Shown here in pieces: positions 1 to 9,127 of a DNA stretch of 42,872 nt. Source of the stretch: Butyrivibrio sp. (GTDB lineage Bacteria; Bacillota; Clostridia; Lachnospirales; Lachnospiraceae). The notes under the pieces are model-generated. The model was not told the DNA's origin. It saw only the letters and a list, made by a program, of their open reading frames with translations, and ran no database searches. A program made the translations under genes and the position numbers. The stretch spans positions 1-42,872 of the forward strand of contig JAMPEU010000023.1 in the NCBI GenBank assembly GCA_023664865.1. The letters are read 5' to 3'. The stretch's first letter is position 1. Each line of letters starts with the position of its first letter.

Positions 1-42
1 GTCTATTACTTTTTGTTCGTCCTCATTAAACTTGAAATTCAT
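1..42 (-). CDS. Partial CDS, N-terminal 14 codons (possibly acyl-CoA dehydrogenase)
   Basis: Only the start of a leftward gene is inside the window. The ATG at 42-40 is preceded by a perfect AAGGAGGT ribosome site (48-55, minus strand). The visible peptide is MNFKFNEDEQKVID. This pattern (Met-Asn/Asp-Phe, then acidic residues and Gln before a hydrophobic helix) resembles the N-terminus of acyl-CoA dehydrogenases, but 14 residues cannot prove it. It is divergent from the LysR gene at 174, the usual layout for a LysR regulator and its target. Confidence 0.6.
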   Translation of the reverse strand, partial: MNFKFNEDEQKVID

Positions 43-173
43 ATAGTACCTCCTTGAAAATTGATTGATATTTCCTGCCTGCTGTTTTATAATAACACAA
101 GAAATACAATTAAAAAAATTAATAGTTTTGATACCTTAATTCGATATATTGAATGTATTTGGGAGCGATGAAA

Positions 174-1070
174 ATGAATACAAAGAGTTTGGTTACGTTC
201 AAAACAATCCTTGAAGTGGGAAGTTTTCAAAAGGCAGCGGATAAGTTAGGCTATACACAGTCTACAGTTACATTCCAAATAAAACAGCTTGAGGAAGAAT
301 TAGCTTTAAAGTTATTTGAGAAAATAGGCAGACGTATGGAACTTACACAGGCCGGAAAAGATATTATGCCTTATATTGATATGATTTTGCAAGGTGCAGA
401 ACAAATTAGCAATTATGGAAAAAGTCTGTCTGAAATAACTGGATCATTAAAGTTGGCAATTCCAGATTCTATTTTGATTTATACAATGCAGCCGTTTATA
501 CAGGCGTTTTCGCATGAAGCCCCAAATGTACAGCTTGTTATTCATTCGTTGACAGCAGGAGAAGTCAATCAGTCCATTATGGACGGAACAGCCGATATAG
601 GCATAAACTGCGAGAAAGAGAATTATCCTGATACGATTGTACATAAAAAACTCGGTCACTATTGGATACGCCTTATTGCATCGCCTTTTGCCGACAGAAA
701 TCTGCTTGATTTCATTACGCCACATCAGCACAAACCATTCAGCCTGATCTGTAATGAGCCAGACGGCTATTATCAGTTGGGCATGGATAAATACCTTTCC
801 GAAAAGGATATTCATCTTAATCCGCCCATGAAAGTGCAGAGTATAGAGGCTGTAAAAAGATGCGTTATGAATAATTTAGGAATTGCGGTCGTTCCTACTT
901 ATTCTATTGTCGAAGAATTGAAAAACGGTTCTTTAATACCAATAAAAACAGAACTTGATGAAAAAAAATTTGACTCTGTTTATATTTATCATAAAAACAA
1001 ATGGATAAGTCCACAAATGGAGTTGGCGCTGAATTTATTAAGAAAAATTGTAGGTACTAATGATACTTAG
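174..1070 (+). CDS. LysR family transcriptional regulator
   Basis: A 298-residue LysR-type regulator. The N-terminal winged helix-turn-helix (about residues 3-60) shows the family pattern: a 'GSFQKAADKLGYTQSTVTFQIKQLEEEL' type recognition region, followed by the 'LFEKIGRRMELTQAGK' wing. The rest is the periplasmic-binding-like effector domain. An ATG at 153 is also in frame, but GGGAG at 161-165 lies 8 nt before the ATG at 174, so 174 is the better start. It is divergent from the partial gene at position 42, so the 42-174 gap probably holds both promoters and the LysR operator. The effector is unknown. No truncation is seen and the length is normal for the family. Confidence 0.9.
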   Translation: MNTKSLVTFKTILEVGSFQKAADKLGYTQSTVTFQIKQLEEELALKLFEKIGRRMELTQAGKDIMPYIDMILQGAEQISNYGKSLSEITGSLKLAIPDSILIYTMQPFIQAFSHEAPNVQLVIHSLTAGEVNQSIMDGTADIGINCEKENYPDTIVHKKLGHYWIRLIASPFADRNLLDFITPHQHKPFSLICNEPDGYYQLGMDKYLSEKDIHLNPPMKVQSIEAVKRCVMNNLGIAVVPTYSIVEELKNGSLIPIKTELDEKKFDSVYIYHKNKWISPQMELALNLLRKIVGTNDT

Positions 1071-1239
1071 CTTGTTGATTTCTAAATACAAATTTGACAT
1101 TTACAAATCACATAATATTTAATACCTTTTATCTTGTATAAAACATACTGTGACATCAAATGCTCAAAAAAGCTTTATTTTACTCATGATTTGTGCTAAT
1201 ATAGATTTATTATATATTATTTATTATAAATAGTGTCGT

Positions 1240-2595
1240 GTGACATATGGGAGAAACAATGAATCGAATAGAATTAATATTAAAACAAAATTTCCTTTTG
1301 AAAAAAATCAAATTTTTTGTTATTTGGAAGAACAATATAATACTTCCAATTATAAAAATAAGTTATATGATTCGCTTAAACAGCATTCTTCTACAATAGC
1401 CCCTTTATTAATTGCATTAGAAAACAATCAAGGATTTATTTCCAAAGATTTATTTACAATTTATTCGGTTTCACCTATCAAAAACACAAAAGGGCATCGA
1501 CTTTTTTGTAGAAATGTTTATGATTTACTTGCTACTGAAATTATTTTTGAATATGGTGAAGATTATTATATGCTTAATAGCAGTTTTTCCGGAGTTGTCC
1601 CCGATTTTTCGTATCATACTAGTTATAAGCGGTTGTGTAAAATAATTATTAATGACTTTATTTCATGGGCAGCAAAGCTTAATATTATTGCTTTCAATTC
1701 AGCAATATCATATCCTGATATTGCTGAATTTTCCCATTTTCAATGGAATACCACCTGTCCTTCATATATGCAACCTATATATAACTGTGTTGATGAAAAA
1801 CCTGGTTTCTTAGTTGCTGACGTAATATTTAAGGATCAAGTCTCCGTTTATGATATTATTTACTTTATTAGAAAAATAAATATAATACGACATTTTAAAA
1901 ATGCTCCTAACTTTTTACCAGTTTTGCTCGTTAATAGCGTTTCACCAGAAGCACTAAAATTGTTAAAAGAACATAAAGTATTCGTCGGAATACTTTCAAA
2001 TTTATATGATAGTAATTACACAGCTATACTATTAGATATTTATAATGTTTTCCGAAATGCTACAACCATTTTGCTCAATGATGCAACTAAAATAGATTCT
2101 TTACTTGAAAACATTTCAAAAAGTGAAGGACGTTTCAATAATGCAATGGGCGATTTATTTGAATATATGGTAGGATTATTTTACACGAAACTAGGTGTAT
2201 CCTACATAGAAATGAACAAGCTAATTCCAAATGATAATGGCACAAAAAATGAATTAGATGTTCTAATCTGTAAGGACAATAAAATTATTGCTATAGAATG
2301 CAAAGCAACAAAATCTCCACTTTCCCATAATTATGTCCAAAAATGGTTATCCAAATTAGTACCTACCTTTCGGAAATGGATACAAAGCACCTATCCTCAA
2401 AGAAAATATGAATTTCAAATATGGTCATTGGGAGGTTACGATGAACAAGCAACCGAACTACTAAAAAGCCACCAAAAAACTGTCACAAAATATACTTTAC
2501 TATATTACTCAAAACCCGAAATAATCAATATTGCCAAAGAATATAATGATCATGTTTTTTTAAAACAGATTAATAAACATTTTTCTGATTATTAA
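1240..2595 (+). CDS. Hypothetical protein with C-terminal PD-(D/E)XK nuclease-like domain
   Basis: A 451-residue protein of unknown function, strongly AT-rich. The C-terminal third reads like a restriction-endonuclease fold: GDLFEYMVG (catalytic-helix Glu, near residue 307), then ELDVLICKD with the acidic Asp, then IIAIECKATKS giving the E-x-K pair. This is the order and spacing of Mrr/Card1-like PD-(D/E)XK nucleases. The N-terminal two thirds match no family I recognise and may sense or bind a ligand. The only in-frame start near the 5' end is a GTG at 1240 without a convincing ribosome site, so the true N-terminus is uncertain. It is a lone rightward gene at the edge of the defence-like island. 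A nuclease effector is inferred from the motif, not proven. Confidence 0.65.
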   Translation: MTYGRNNESNRINIKTKFPFEKNQIFCYLEEQYNTSNYKNKLYDSLKQHSSTIAPLLIALENNQGFISKDLFTIYSVSPIKNTKGHRLFCRNVYDLLATEIIFEYGEDYYMLNSSFSGVVPDFSYHTSYKRLCKIIINDFISWAAKLNIIAFNSAISYPDIAEFSHFQWNTTCPSYMQPIYNCVDEKPGFLVADVIFKDQVSVYDIIYFIRKINIIRHFKNAPNFLPVLLVNSVSPEALKLLKEHKVFVGILSNLYDSNYTAILLDIYNVFRNATTILLNDATKIDSLLENISKSEGRFNNAMGDLFEYMVGLFYTKLGVSYIEMNKLIPNDNGTKNELDVLICKDNKIIAIECKATKSPLSHNYVQKWLSKLVPTFRKWIQSTYPQRKYEFQIWSLGGYDEQATELLKSHQKTVTKYTLLYYSKPEIINIAKEYNDHVFLKQINKHFSDY

Positions 2596-3092
2596 TCAAA
2601 CATTGGATATATTATATTTTCACAACTTATTTACCGTCTTCACATTTTATAATATCTGTGTATATAAGACACATTTTTCTACAAAAGAAAATGGCAATTT
2701 CCTTTTTATTTGGAACTGCCATTTCATCATTTTTCCATTTCAATGTCATTTCAAGGCTCTTTCAAAAATGGTGTAATAGTGGTGTAGTAAGTGCCTTATT
2801 TTGCCATGAAACCATTGATTTTACAGGCTTTTTCGGAACATTTCAAGATACTGCTGTTGCACATGACCTGTATCTTTATCATTTTGTTAATTCTCCCTGC
2901 ATAAGTTGGTATTTCATGTTTTTGGTGTTTCGATCACCTGCTTTATGGGTCATTCTTTCTAAACTTGATTCCATAAACTTCTATGCATTCAATCCCGGAT
3001 ATGACCACGTATGCTCATCATAAGTAAAACAGAACGGAATATAGTATGAAATGCCCCGGAAATCTCGGAGTTATTTGTTTACAGCTCTATCG
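2596..3092. other. About 500 bp without an intact gene; decayed coding traces
   Basis: No convincing gene is present. A 121-codon rightward open frame (2658-3023) lacks a ribosome site and any family signature. The minus strand carries short gene-like peptides broken by stops, such as FMESSLERMTHKAGDRNTKN (about 2973-2910) and ALTTPLLHHF (about 2795-2765). The latter recalls the Thr/Pro-rich tails of clostridial tyrosine recombinases, so this may be the 3' scar of an integrase. That reading is weak. Confidence 0.3.
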
Positions 3093-3878
3093 CTATGTTT
3101 CACGATACTTAATAGCATTTTTATTCACTAATTTAATTGTAAATGGTTTATATTGAAAATCTAGATATCCAATCATAACAATATAATAGACCGTTTCTTT
3201 TTTTACTAAATCATTTATATCACCTCTATATAAACTGGTTCTGCTTTTCCATTCACCCTTATTATTTTGAGTGTAAATTTTTAGCAGATAGTACTTATAG
3301 CAATTTTCCGGATTGTCACTATTTTTTTCTTTTTCTACAACTTCTAATTTTACTTTGCCATAGAATACATAAAGGTCTGTGCCGTCCGATTCATCTATCC
3401 AACCATTAAGTCTTTTACGGCGCAATGCTCTTAAAATTGTTTCTTTTCCTTTTTGCTCAGAAATAAGCATCGAATTTTCTCTTTTATTTGTTTCTTCAGC
3501 ACCATCAGTATTTGTCTTTTTCATTTTGGGCTTTCGACATAACATATTCATGATTGAATTTAACTTATCTTGTATTGCACCATAATCTAAAGAATCTACA
3601 TATTTTTTAATTGTCTTTTTTGATGCATATTCATAACAATATGAACATCCATTTGCATGATTTGAAGATGCAATTTTTCTTAAATGTGCACGCCGTTTAG
3701 ATGTTTTATGAACAAAAGACAATTCTGCTTGTTGACATTCTGGACAAAACATATCCCCATGAAATTCCCCAATATCTCCATCATGAATCTCTGCATAATT
3801 AGCTACAATATCAATATTAAAAATATTATCTTTACTTTTAGAATAAAATTCTTCAAAACTTTTAACTTTTTCACTCAT
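3093..3878 (-). CDS. Hypothetical protein with zinc-ribbon-like cysteines
   Basis: A 261-residue protein I do not recognise as a whole. Near residues 43-82 it has CPEC, a basic stretch with His (RRAHLRKIASSNHANG) and CSYC. The pattern resembles the zinc-binding 'CxxC ... H ... CxxC' N-terminal modules of CoiA-like and other nucleic-acid-associated proteins. The middle is Lys-rich and disordered-looking (KPKMKKTNTDGAEETNKRE); the C-terminal half is a beta-rich domain (YKYYLLKIYTQNNKGEWKSR). A GTG at 3887 is an alternative start; the ATG at 3878 follows GGAAAGTGA. It lies downstream of, and in the same direction as, the HTH-GTPase gene with a gap of about 200 bp, so the two may work together. 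That link is inference only. Confidence 0.6.
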   Translation of the reverse strand: MSEKVKSFEEFYSKSKDNIFNIDIVANYAEIHDGDIGEFHGDMFCPECQQAELSFVHKTSKRRAHLRKIASSNHANGCSYCYEYASKKTIKKYVDSLDYGAIQDKLNSIMNMLCRKPKMKKTNTDGAEETNKRENSMLISEQKGKETILRALRRKRLNGWIDESDGTDLYVFYGKVKLEVVEKEKNSDNPENCYKYYLLKIYTQNNKGEWKSRTSLYRGDINDLVKKETVYYIVMIGYLDFQYKPFTIKLVNKNAIKYRET

Positions 3879-3965
3879 ATAAATCACTCACTTTCCGTTT
3901 TTGTGTTCCCTATAAATTCCATGTATACCATATAACAATTGGAAATGCTTAATTATATTGACATA

Positions 3966-4082
3966 TTATTTGCCTTCCAAAAGTTGCACACACTCTTCCC
4001 TTCATTTTTCTGCTTCTATTGCTTTCAGTTGAGCGCTTTCTTCCGTTTCATATTGTCCATCTGCATCTAAAAAACGTATTAC
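3966..4082 (-). pseudogene. Short coding relic between the GTPase and zinc-ribbon genes
   Basis: On the minus strand a gene-like peptide, RFLDADGQYETEESAQLKAI, runs to a TGA at 4002-4004. It continues in the same frame as REECVQLLEGK to a TAA at 3966-3968. It has no start of its own and overlaps the last codon of the GTPase gene in another frame. It is best read as a leftover 3' end of a lost gene; family not recognised. Confidence 0.3.
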
Positions 4083-5995
4083 CTATCATTTACCTGCCTT
4101 CTCATAAATTGATCTTTAACTATAGTTACCACCTGTCCCTCATCCTCGTATGAATCAATTTCCCAAAGGATATCTGTATATATATCAACAGCAGCACGAT
4201 ATAACAAACCACTAACAGCACAGTTACGAATCAAATCCCTTACATATTGACCATCTTTACATTCTTCATCAAGCAAACCACTTTCGGTCAGTATTCTTAA
4301 ATCCCCTATACCGTACGGATTCGCAACTGTACGATCCCAACTATTACTTTGAATATTATATCTCTGAAGAACAGTACGATATCTTTTTGTTATCTCTATC
4401 CTTTCCTCCGTAGTATATTCAACCTTACCTTCAAACTCCTTAAGCGCATCATATAATTCTGATGCAAAAATACTTTCACAAGTCCTCATTGTAACAGCTG
4501 GCGAATCTTCCCACGGGTGAATGCCTATTCCAACACCAGGACAAGATTTTATTGTACGATCTATGGTCTGATATACATACTGAATAAGCTTTTGTCTCCA
4601 CTCTTCCGAATAGTCGTTCAAAGAATAACTTTCCATTTTTTTACTATTTTCAAGCAATACGTCTTGACATTGTACATTAACATCGCTAAGAATCCTATAT
4701 TGATCTTGTGACTTAACTCGCGCATGTTTTTCTTCTTTGAATTTGTCAATAGCCTCCATTCTACTTTCTTTATCTACAGGATATATCTGTGGTGTGTATA
4801 TAACATCATAAAGCAATGTGATTACTTCGTCTTTTGTCACATTTGCCTCCTTTATTGCTGTTCCAACACACTCTGCTGAGATTTTATCTCCTACCCCAGC
4901 AATAATCTGTTTTGTCAAATCTGTAGTAAACAAATCTTCCACATCCGAATATTTCTTTGACTTAAAAATTGGCAACGCTACAAAGTGATCCAGCGGATGC
5001 AATGCATTTAATGAACTCATAATGATGCTATCGTGATTGAAAGCCGACTTAATTTTCTCTTCAAATCTTTTCATAGATTTGTTGCCATCTTCTTGCGCCT
5101 CATAGTATTCACTATCCTCAGTAACATTATCATTAGTACGATAAACATAAACCACCGGGGTCGTTCCCACAAGCCCCGCAATTTTCATAATGGATTTTGT
5201 AAATTCCTGCATATTTTCATCGCGCATTGTAATAATGACTACGTCTTGACGACTAAGGCTATCAAACGTATAATCTCCTGAAACTCCAGGTGTATCTGTG
5301 AGGACAATAGATTGCTTACCCGTTTTATCCATTATTTCTTTTGCCATTTCACTCGGTCGTGTGTACAATTCCAAAGATACCAACTCGTCCAAATTTTTTA
5401 TACCAGAATCATGCAAGTTTCTCAACCAATCATTAATAACTGTCATCGCAACTTGAAAGTCTGGTGCATTTACATCAATGGCCACTGCCCTGCGAACATA
5501 AGAATTAACCTTCGTACTAATTTGATTTGAAAGCTGTTCGCTTATATTACACCTAAAAAACGGTGAAGTATCAGTTATATTAATTTTTGTAGGTATCTGT
5601 GTAAAATCACTTCCTCCGCCACACAAAGCTTGGCGCATAAATACATGATTCTCAATAAAATATGAAGCAATAAAACTCTTACCTACCCTTGCCCGGCCAA
5701 TCAAGCTAATATTCAGCGCAAAATCCATCGTTTCCCGTTGCAACCGCTGAATGTCACGATATCTTGTTTGTTTTCCATAAATAGGAATATTATGGGCATG
5801 AGCCCATTTAATTACATCGCCATAAAAATAGATTGGTGTTCCCTTCTCATTGTTACGGTCAATAGGAAAATCAGGATTTCTTTTCTTTCTGTTAGATACA
5901 TCCGAAGATGATAAATTAGTCATCTCAGATATGTCCTTGGCTTGAACTCGACTATTGTATCCAAAAGAACCTATTGACAACCTCTCATTCTGCAT
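4079..5995 (-). CDS. HTH-GTPase fusion (dynamin-like/TRAFAC P-loop GTPase)
   Basis: A 638-residue protein. Residues about 16-70 look like a MerR/excisionase-type helix-turn-helix: KDISEMTNLSSSDVSNRKKR, then PIYFYGDVIKWAHAHNI. Similar modules sit at the N-termini of some DNA methylases and phage proteins. A P-loop GTPase follows: G1 GRARVGKS (100-107), a candidate G2 Thr near 136, G3 DTPG (234-237), and a G4-like YRTND (285-289) in place of NKxD. The remaining 300 residues are helical and unrecognised. The start is supported by AGAGAGGT, 7 nt before the ATG. Coupling DNA binding to GTP hydrolysis is unusual. Its position among other defence-like genes suggests a role in sensing invaders, which is inference. 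The altered G4 raises the question of nucleotide specificity. Confidence 0.7.
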   Translation of the reverse strand: MQNERLSIGSFGYNSRVQAKDISEMTNLSSSDVSNRKKRNPDFPIDRNNEKGTPIYFYGDVIKWAHAHNIPIYGKQTRYRDIQRLQRETMDFALNISLIGRARVGKSFIASYFIENHVFMRQALCGGGSDFTQIPTKINITDTSPFFRCNISEQLSNQISTKVNSYVRRAVAIDVNAPDFQVAMTVINDWLRNLHDSGIKNLDELVSLELYTRPSEMAKEIMDKTGKQSIVLTDTPGVSGDYTFDSLSRQDVVIITMRDENMQEFTKSIMKIAGLVGTTPVVYVYRTNDNVTEDSEYYEAQEDGNKSMKRFEEKIKSAFNHDSIIMSSLNALHPLDHFVALPIFKSKKYSDVEDLFTTDLTKQIIAGVGDKISAECVGTAIKEANVTKDEVITLLYDVIYTPQIYPVDKESRMEAIDKFKEEKHARVKSQDQYRILSDVNVQCQDVLLENSKKMESYSLNDYSEEWRQKLIQYVYQTIDRTIKSCPGVGIGIHPWEDSPAVTMRTCESIFASELYDALKEFEGKVEYTTEERIEITKRYRTVLQRYNIQSNSWDRTVANPYGIGDLRILTESGLLDEECKDGQYVRDLIRNCAVSGLLYRAAVDIYTDILWEIDSYEDEGQVVTIVKDQFMRRQVNDR

Positions 5996-6189
5996 ATCAT
6001 TACCTCTCTTACATTCGTCCTTTTTTATTATTATAAGGGTGTGTGAACATCTTGTCGCTACTATGTGTAAACTATTTGTCTTTTATTCACTTTCAAATAT
6101 TCGTATTTTACACTTTAATTTTGCACCGTAATAATTTCCCTGCCCATTATAGCAGAAATTCCCCTCCCCGTTCCACCGGATTTTTGTTC

Positions 6190-6518
6190 CTAAAAGGAAT
6201 CAAGCGTGAAACTCCGACTCCTCGTCTTGATGAATACCGTCTCCTGCTGCTGTTTCCTCCTCTTATCCAGCTCCCTTTCCGCCCGCCGGAACACCTCCCG
6301 GAATTTATCTTCCTCAACCGGCTTTAGCAGATAATGGAACGACGCTACGTCAAATGCCTCAAAGACATACTCCGGATTCCCGTTATTAAGACCAGTATGG
6401 TATCCTCGTCCCTCTCCCAGAGCTTCCTCGCCGTCCCGAGCCGTCCGTCTCTTCCATCTGTATGTCAAGGAACACCAGTCGCCGCCACTCGTAAAACGGG
6501 TGGCTCGGGACGCTGGCT
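6190..6518 (-). pseudogene. Fragment of a LytTR-type response regulator
   Basis: Three minus-strand reading frames join into one receiver domain. RRLVFLDIQMEETDG (about 6505-6460) contains the phospho-acceptor Asp. TARKLWERDEDTILVLITG follows in a second frame. NPEYVFEAFDVASFHYLLKP and the helix EEDKFREVFRRAERELDKRR come in a third, ending at 6190. This is the hallmark order of AgrA/LytTR regulators. The N-terminus and the LytTR DNA-binding domain are missing, and at least two frameshifts separate the pieces. It lies beside the IS1182 relic and a broken histidine kinase, so a former quorum or bacteriocin-type two-component region has probably decayed here. Confidence 0.75.
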
Positions 6519-6603
6519 GTAAGCCCTTACTACCGGACAGCGTCTCAAGACGCCCAGACTTTCTCTTCGTTCAAGTCACTATTGCACTTGACGCGTTGCT
6601 TAT

Positions 6604-6646
6604 GGGGCTGTCGCACTAAGTAATTAGTGCGCAGCTCCTTTTTTCT
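6604..6646 (+). repeat. Stem-loop at the left edge of the IS1182-like element
   Basis: GGGGCTGTCGCACTAA (6604-6619) and TTAGTGCGCAGCTCC (6624-6638) form an almost complete inverted repeat with a 4-nt loop, followed by a run of six T. It sits about 65 bp before the transposase start, so it is either the IS end or a terminator that shields the transposase from outside transcription. Confidence 0.55.
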
Positions 6647-6702
6647 GCAAAAAATAACTGCCAGACCTCGAAAGAATCCGGCAGTTGGTGTAAAATTAAT
6701 GT

Positions 6703-7897
6703 ATGACCAAACACATTAACTTACAAAAAAATTATAGTCTAAATCAGAGCGGATATCAATTAAAACTTCCGCTAAATATCGAAACAATCATTCCGGAAGA
6801 TGATTCCGTGCGCTTACTAAGTCAGTTTGTGGAGGCAATGGATCTGACTGACCTGTATTCTACCTATGAAAGAATAAATCCGGTATCGCCGAGAACGCTT
6901 TTGAAGATTGTACTCTACTCATACATGAACGGGGATTATTCCTCACGTTCCATGGAACTCAACTGCAAAAGGGATATCAATTTCATGTTCCTTTTAGAAG
7001 GTGCTCCGGCTCCGAACCATGCGACATTTGCAAGATTCCGAAGCATCCATTTTGCACCCTGCTCCAAGCGTATCCTTGCCGAAATGTCCAATGCACTCTT
7101 TGACCTAGGTGAAATATCAGGTGAAACCATTTTTATCGACGGCACAAAGATCGAAGCCTGCGCCAATAAATATACCTTCGTCTGGAAAAAATCAGTAACA
7201 AAGAATCAGGCAAAGCTCCTGATAAAACTTGCCGGTTTTGTTGCGGAGTGTGAACAGCTCTATGCCTTCAGGGTCGTGCATGGTGACACCGTAAAAATGA
7301 AGCATATAAAAACGCTCCGCAAAAAACTGTATGCCTTGAAACAGAATGAAAACATCGTTTTCGTGCATGGGACCGGAAAACGAAAAACCCCGCTCCAAAA
7401 AAGCATTGAAACACTGGAAGATTACCTGTCCCGGCTCAAAAAATACAACCGGGAGATCCATACCTGTGGGGAACGGAACAGTTATTCCAAGACAGACCAC
7501 GATGCCACATTTATGCGGATGAAGGAGGATGCCATGGGCAACGGACAGTTAAAACCTGCATATAACCTCCAACATGGTGTGGATTCCGAATACATCACAT
7601 GGCTCACCATTGAACCGCAGCCAACAGACACCACAACCCTGATACCGTTTTTGAAAGATGCGGAGGAGCATCTGAAATTCAAATATAAGAACATAACGGC
7701 GGATGCCGGATATGAGTGAGGAAAACTATGGATTCCTGTAATTAAACGGACAACTTTCTTATATAAAGTCGGCAAACTATGAGATTTCCAAAACCCGTAA
7801 ATACAGGAATGACATTGGAAGAATAGAAAATATGGCATATGATTCCGAATCAGACAGCTACACCTGCAAAAACGGCAGAAAGCTGACAGCGGAAAAT
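6703..7897 (+). pseudogene. IS1182-family transposase, frameshifted and truncated
   Basis: The N-terminal 338 codons are open and show the IS1182/IS5-type DDE transposase pattern: LPLNIETIIPEDDSVR, SPRTLLKIVLYSYMNGDYSS, PNHATFARFR and TIFIDGTKIEACANKY (first catalytic Asp). A central basic linker precedes the second acidic region, ITADAGYE. The frame stops at 7719. In another frame the protein goes on as SEENYGFL, then (past a TAA) NGQLSYIKSANYEISKTRKY and SYTCKNGRKLT up to about 7890, where it ends abruptly. One frameshift, one in-frame stop and loss of the C-terminus make it inactive. A spaced GGTGT-type ribosome site is weak. Confidence 0.85.
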
Positions 7898-8728
7898 TCT
7901 TAAAAATGCTGAACCAATCATAACCTCAATCGAAACGCTCGGAAATGGCAAGCCAACCTCTCTTTCTATGCGTGGAGAACTATCAGGAATAGCAGACAGT
8001 GTCAACATGGCATCCCGTATTCTAAGCAGACAAGATCAAGCCCGTGCAAACTGAATCAGTGGCGTTTCTCACGATATACGAACTCCCCTTTCCATGACAA
8101 TGGGATATGCTGAACAGATAGCACATGAAAAAATGTAGACGCTCATGTCCACAAAAAAGCTGAAATTATCCGGCAGCAAAGCATCAAAATCAAGGAATTA
8201 GTGCAAGACCTCAATCTCGTATCGCAACTGGAATATAAGATGCAGACCATTCATAAAAGCCCTGTCCGGCTGGCAAGTTTGCTGCGTTCCTATACTGCTG
8301 AACTACTTAACACGGGACTGTCTGATGAGCATTCCGTAGATATTGATATTGTACCCACTGCTGATACTATTTTCTTTGATTGTGATGTCCACCTGATCAC
8401 GAGAGCAGTCAATAATTTAGTGCAAAACAGTATCCGTCATAATCCGGATGGCTGCAACATTACGCTTAGTCTTGATTTTGCAGATGGAATCATTTCCTTA
8501 TCTGTATCAGATAATGGTGTTGGATTATCAGAGGAAAAACTAAAAGAACTAAAAGAAAAGCCCCACTATATGGAAAGTACAGATGACAGACTGGATTTTA
8601 GGCATGGGCTTGGACTAATCCTTGTCCAGCAGATTGTGGATGCCCACATGGGAAGTTTGCAAATTGAAAGTGAGGAGCGGAAAGGCTGCAAAACCACTTT
8701 AGTCCTTTCAAATGATGATAACAACTGA
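7898..8728 (+). pseudogene. Histidine kinase, 5'-truncated and interrupted
   Basis: The plus strand encodes a sensor-kinase core. It has a linker SGIADSVNMASRILSRQDQ, an H-box reading ISGVSHDIRTPLSMTMGY (around 8050-8105), an N-box VNNLVQNSIRHNPDG, a G1 box DNGVGLSEEKL and a G2 box HGLGLILVQQIV, ending at a TGA at 8728. A stop codon replaces the Trp/Arg-type residue just before ISGVSHD, and another break (AHEKM then stop) follows the H-box helix. The sensor region is missing because the IS1182 relic abuts the 5' side. The longest clean frame starts at 8201 and contains only the ATPase half. It may be the former partner of the LytTR or another regulator. Confidence 0.8.
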
Positions 8729-8818
8729 ATGAAACCAACATATAGCGGGCTGGGCTTTTGACTCCACCGCTATTTATACTTTTCGGCAAAACCCTATACA
8801 ATTTGACGAAACTACCGA

Positions 8819-8852
8819 CTTTCGCCAAAAGGTTCATACTTTTTGGCGAAAG
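8819..8852. repeat. Perfect 12-bp inverted repeat CTTTCGCCAAAA / TTTTGGCGAAAG
   Basis: The arms are at 8819-8830 and 8841-8852 with a 10-nt spacer. Partial copies occur at about 8779-8790 (CTTTTCGGCAAAA) and 9006-9016 (CTTTCGCCAAA). It could be a protein-binding site or an element end. Confidence 0.6.
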
Positions 8853-8961
8853 AACCCTGGAACAACTGTTTACCAACCTTCAAATGTAAAAATCGACCTT
8901 AAAACACAAAAAGAGAGGCTCACCAGTCATCCCGGTGAACCCCTCCAAGCCTGGAAACCCT

Positions 8962-8988
8962 AGCTGAAAGCTCTGCTTTCAGCTTTTT
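8962..8988 (+). terminator. Rho-independent terminator
   Basis: AGCTGAAAGC (8962-8971) and GCTTTCAGCT (8975-8984) pair perfectly with a 3-nt loop and run into a T tract (8984-8988). It would end transcription coming from the broken histidine kinase. Confidence 0.8.
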
Positions 8989-9127
8989 CAAGCCATTTCT
9001 ATACACTTTCGCCAAATCGTACCAAAATTCCTATGGCACCAATTATTGATAGCCGCCCGTCTCGCTGTTAGGCTTAGTGGACTTTTCCCCTTGCCACGCT
9101 CGCAATCAATATATTTAACATCTTCTA

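Larger units (their letters stand above)
6604..7897 (+). mobile_element. Truncated IS1182-family insertion sequence
   Basis: The IS is defined by the stem-loop at 6604 and the transposase beginning at 6703. The right end is absent: coding similarity stops near 7897 and a histidine-kinase fragment begins at once. No target-site duplication could be identified. It is an immobile remnant. Confidence 0.65.
8729..9127. other. 400-bp gene-free spacer with inverted repeats
   Basis: No gene was found. The spacer contains variants of CTTTCGCCAAAA in both directions (near 8779, 8819, 8841, 9006), a GC-rich imperfect hairpin at 8915-8945 and a strong terminator at 8962-8988. Confidence 0.6.

Noticed and set aside
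2658-3023. Rightward open frame of 121 codons
   Set aside because: No ribosome site, Phe-rich composition typical of antisense frames, no family pattern; the opposite strand looks like decayed coding sequence.
8598-8876. Leftward 92-codon frame over the histidine kinase relic
   Set aside because: It is antisense to the clearly recognisable ATPase domain of the kinase.
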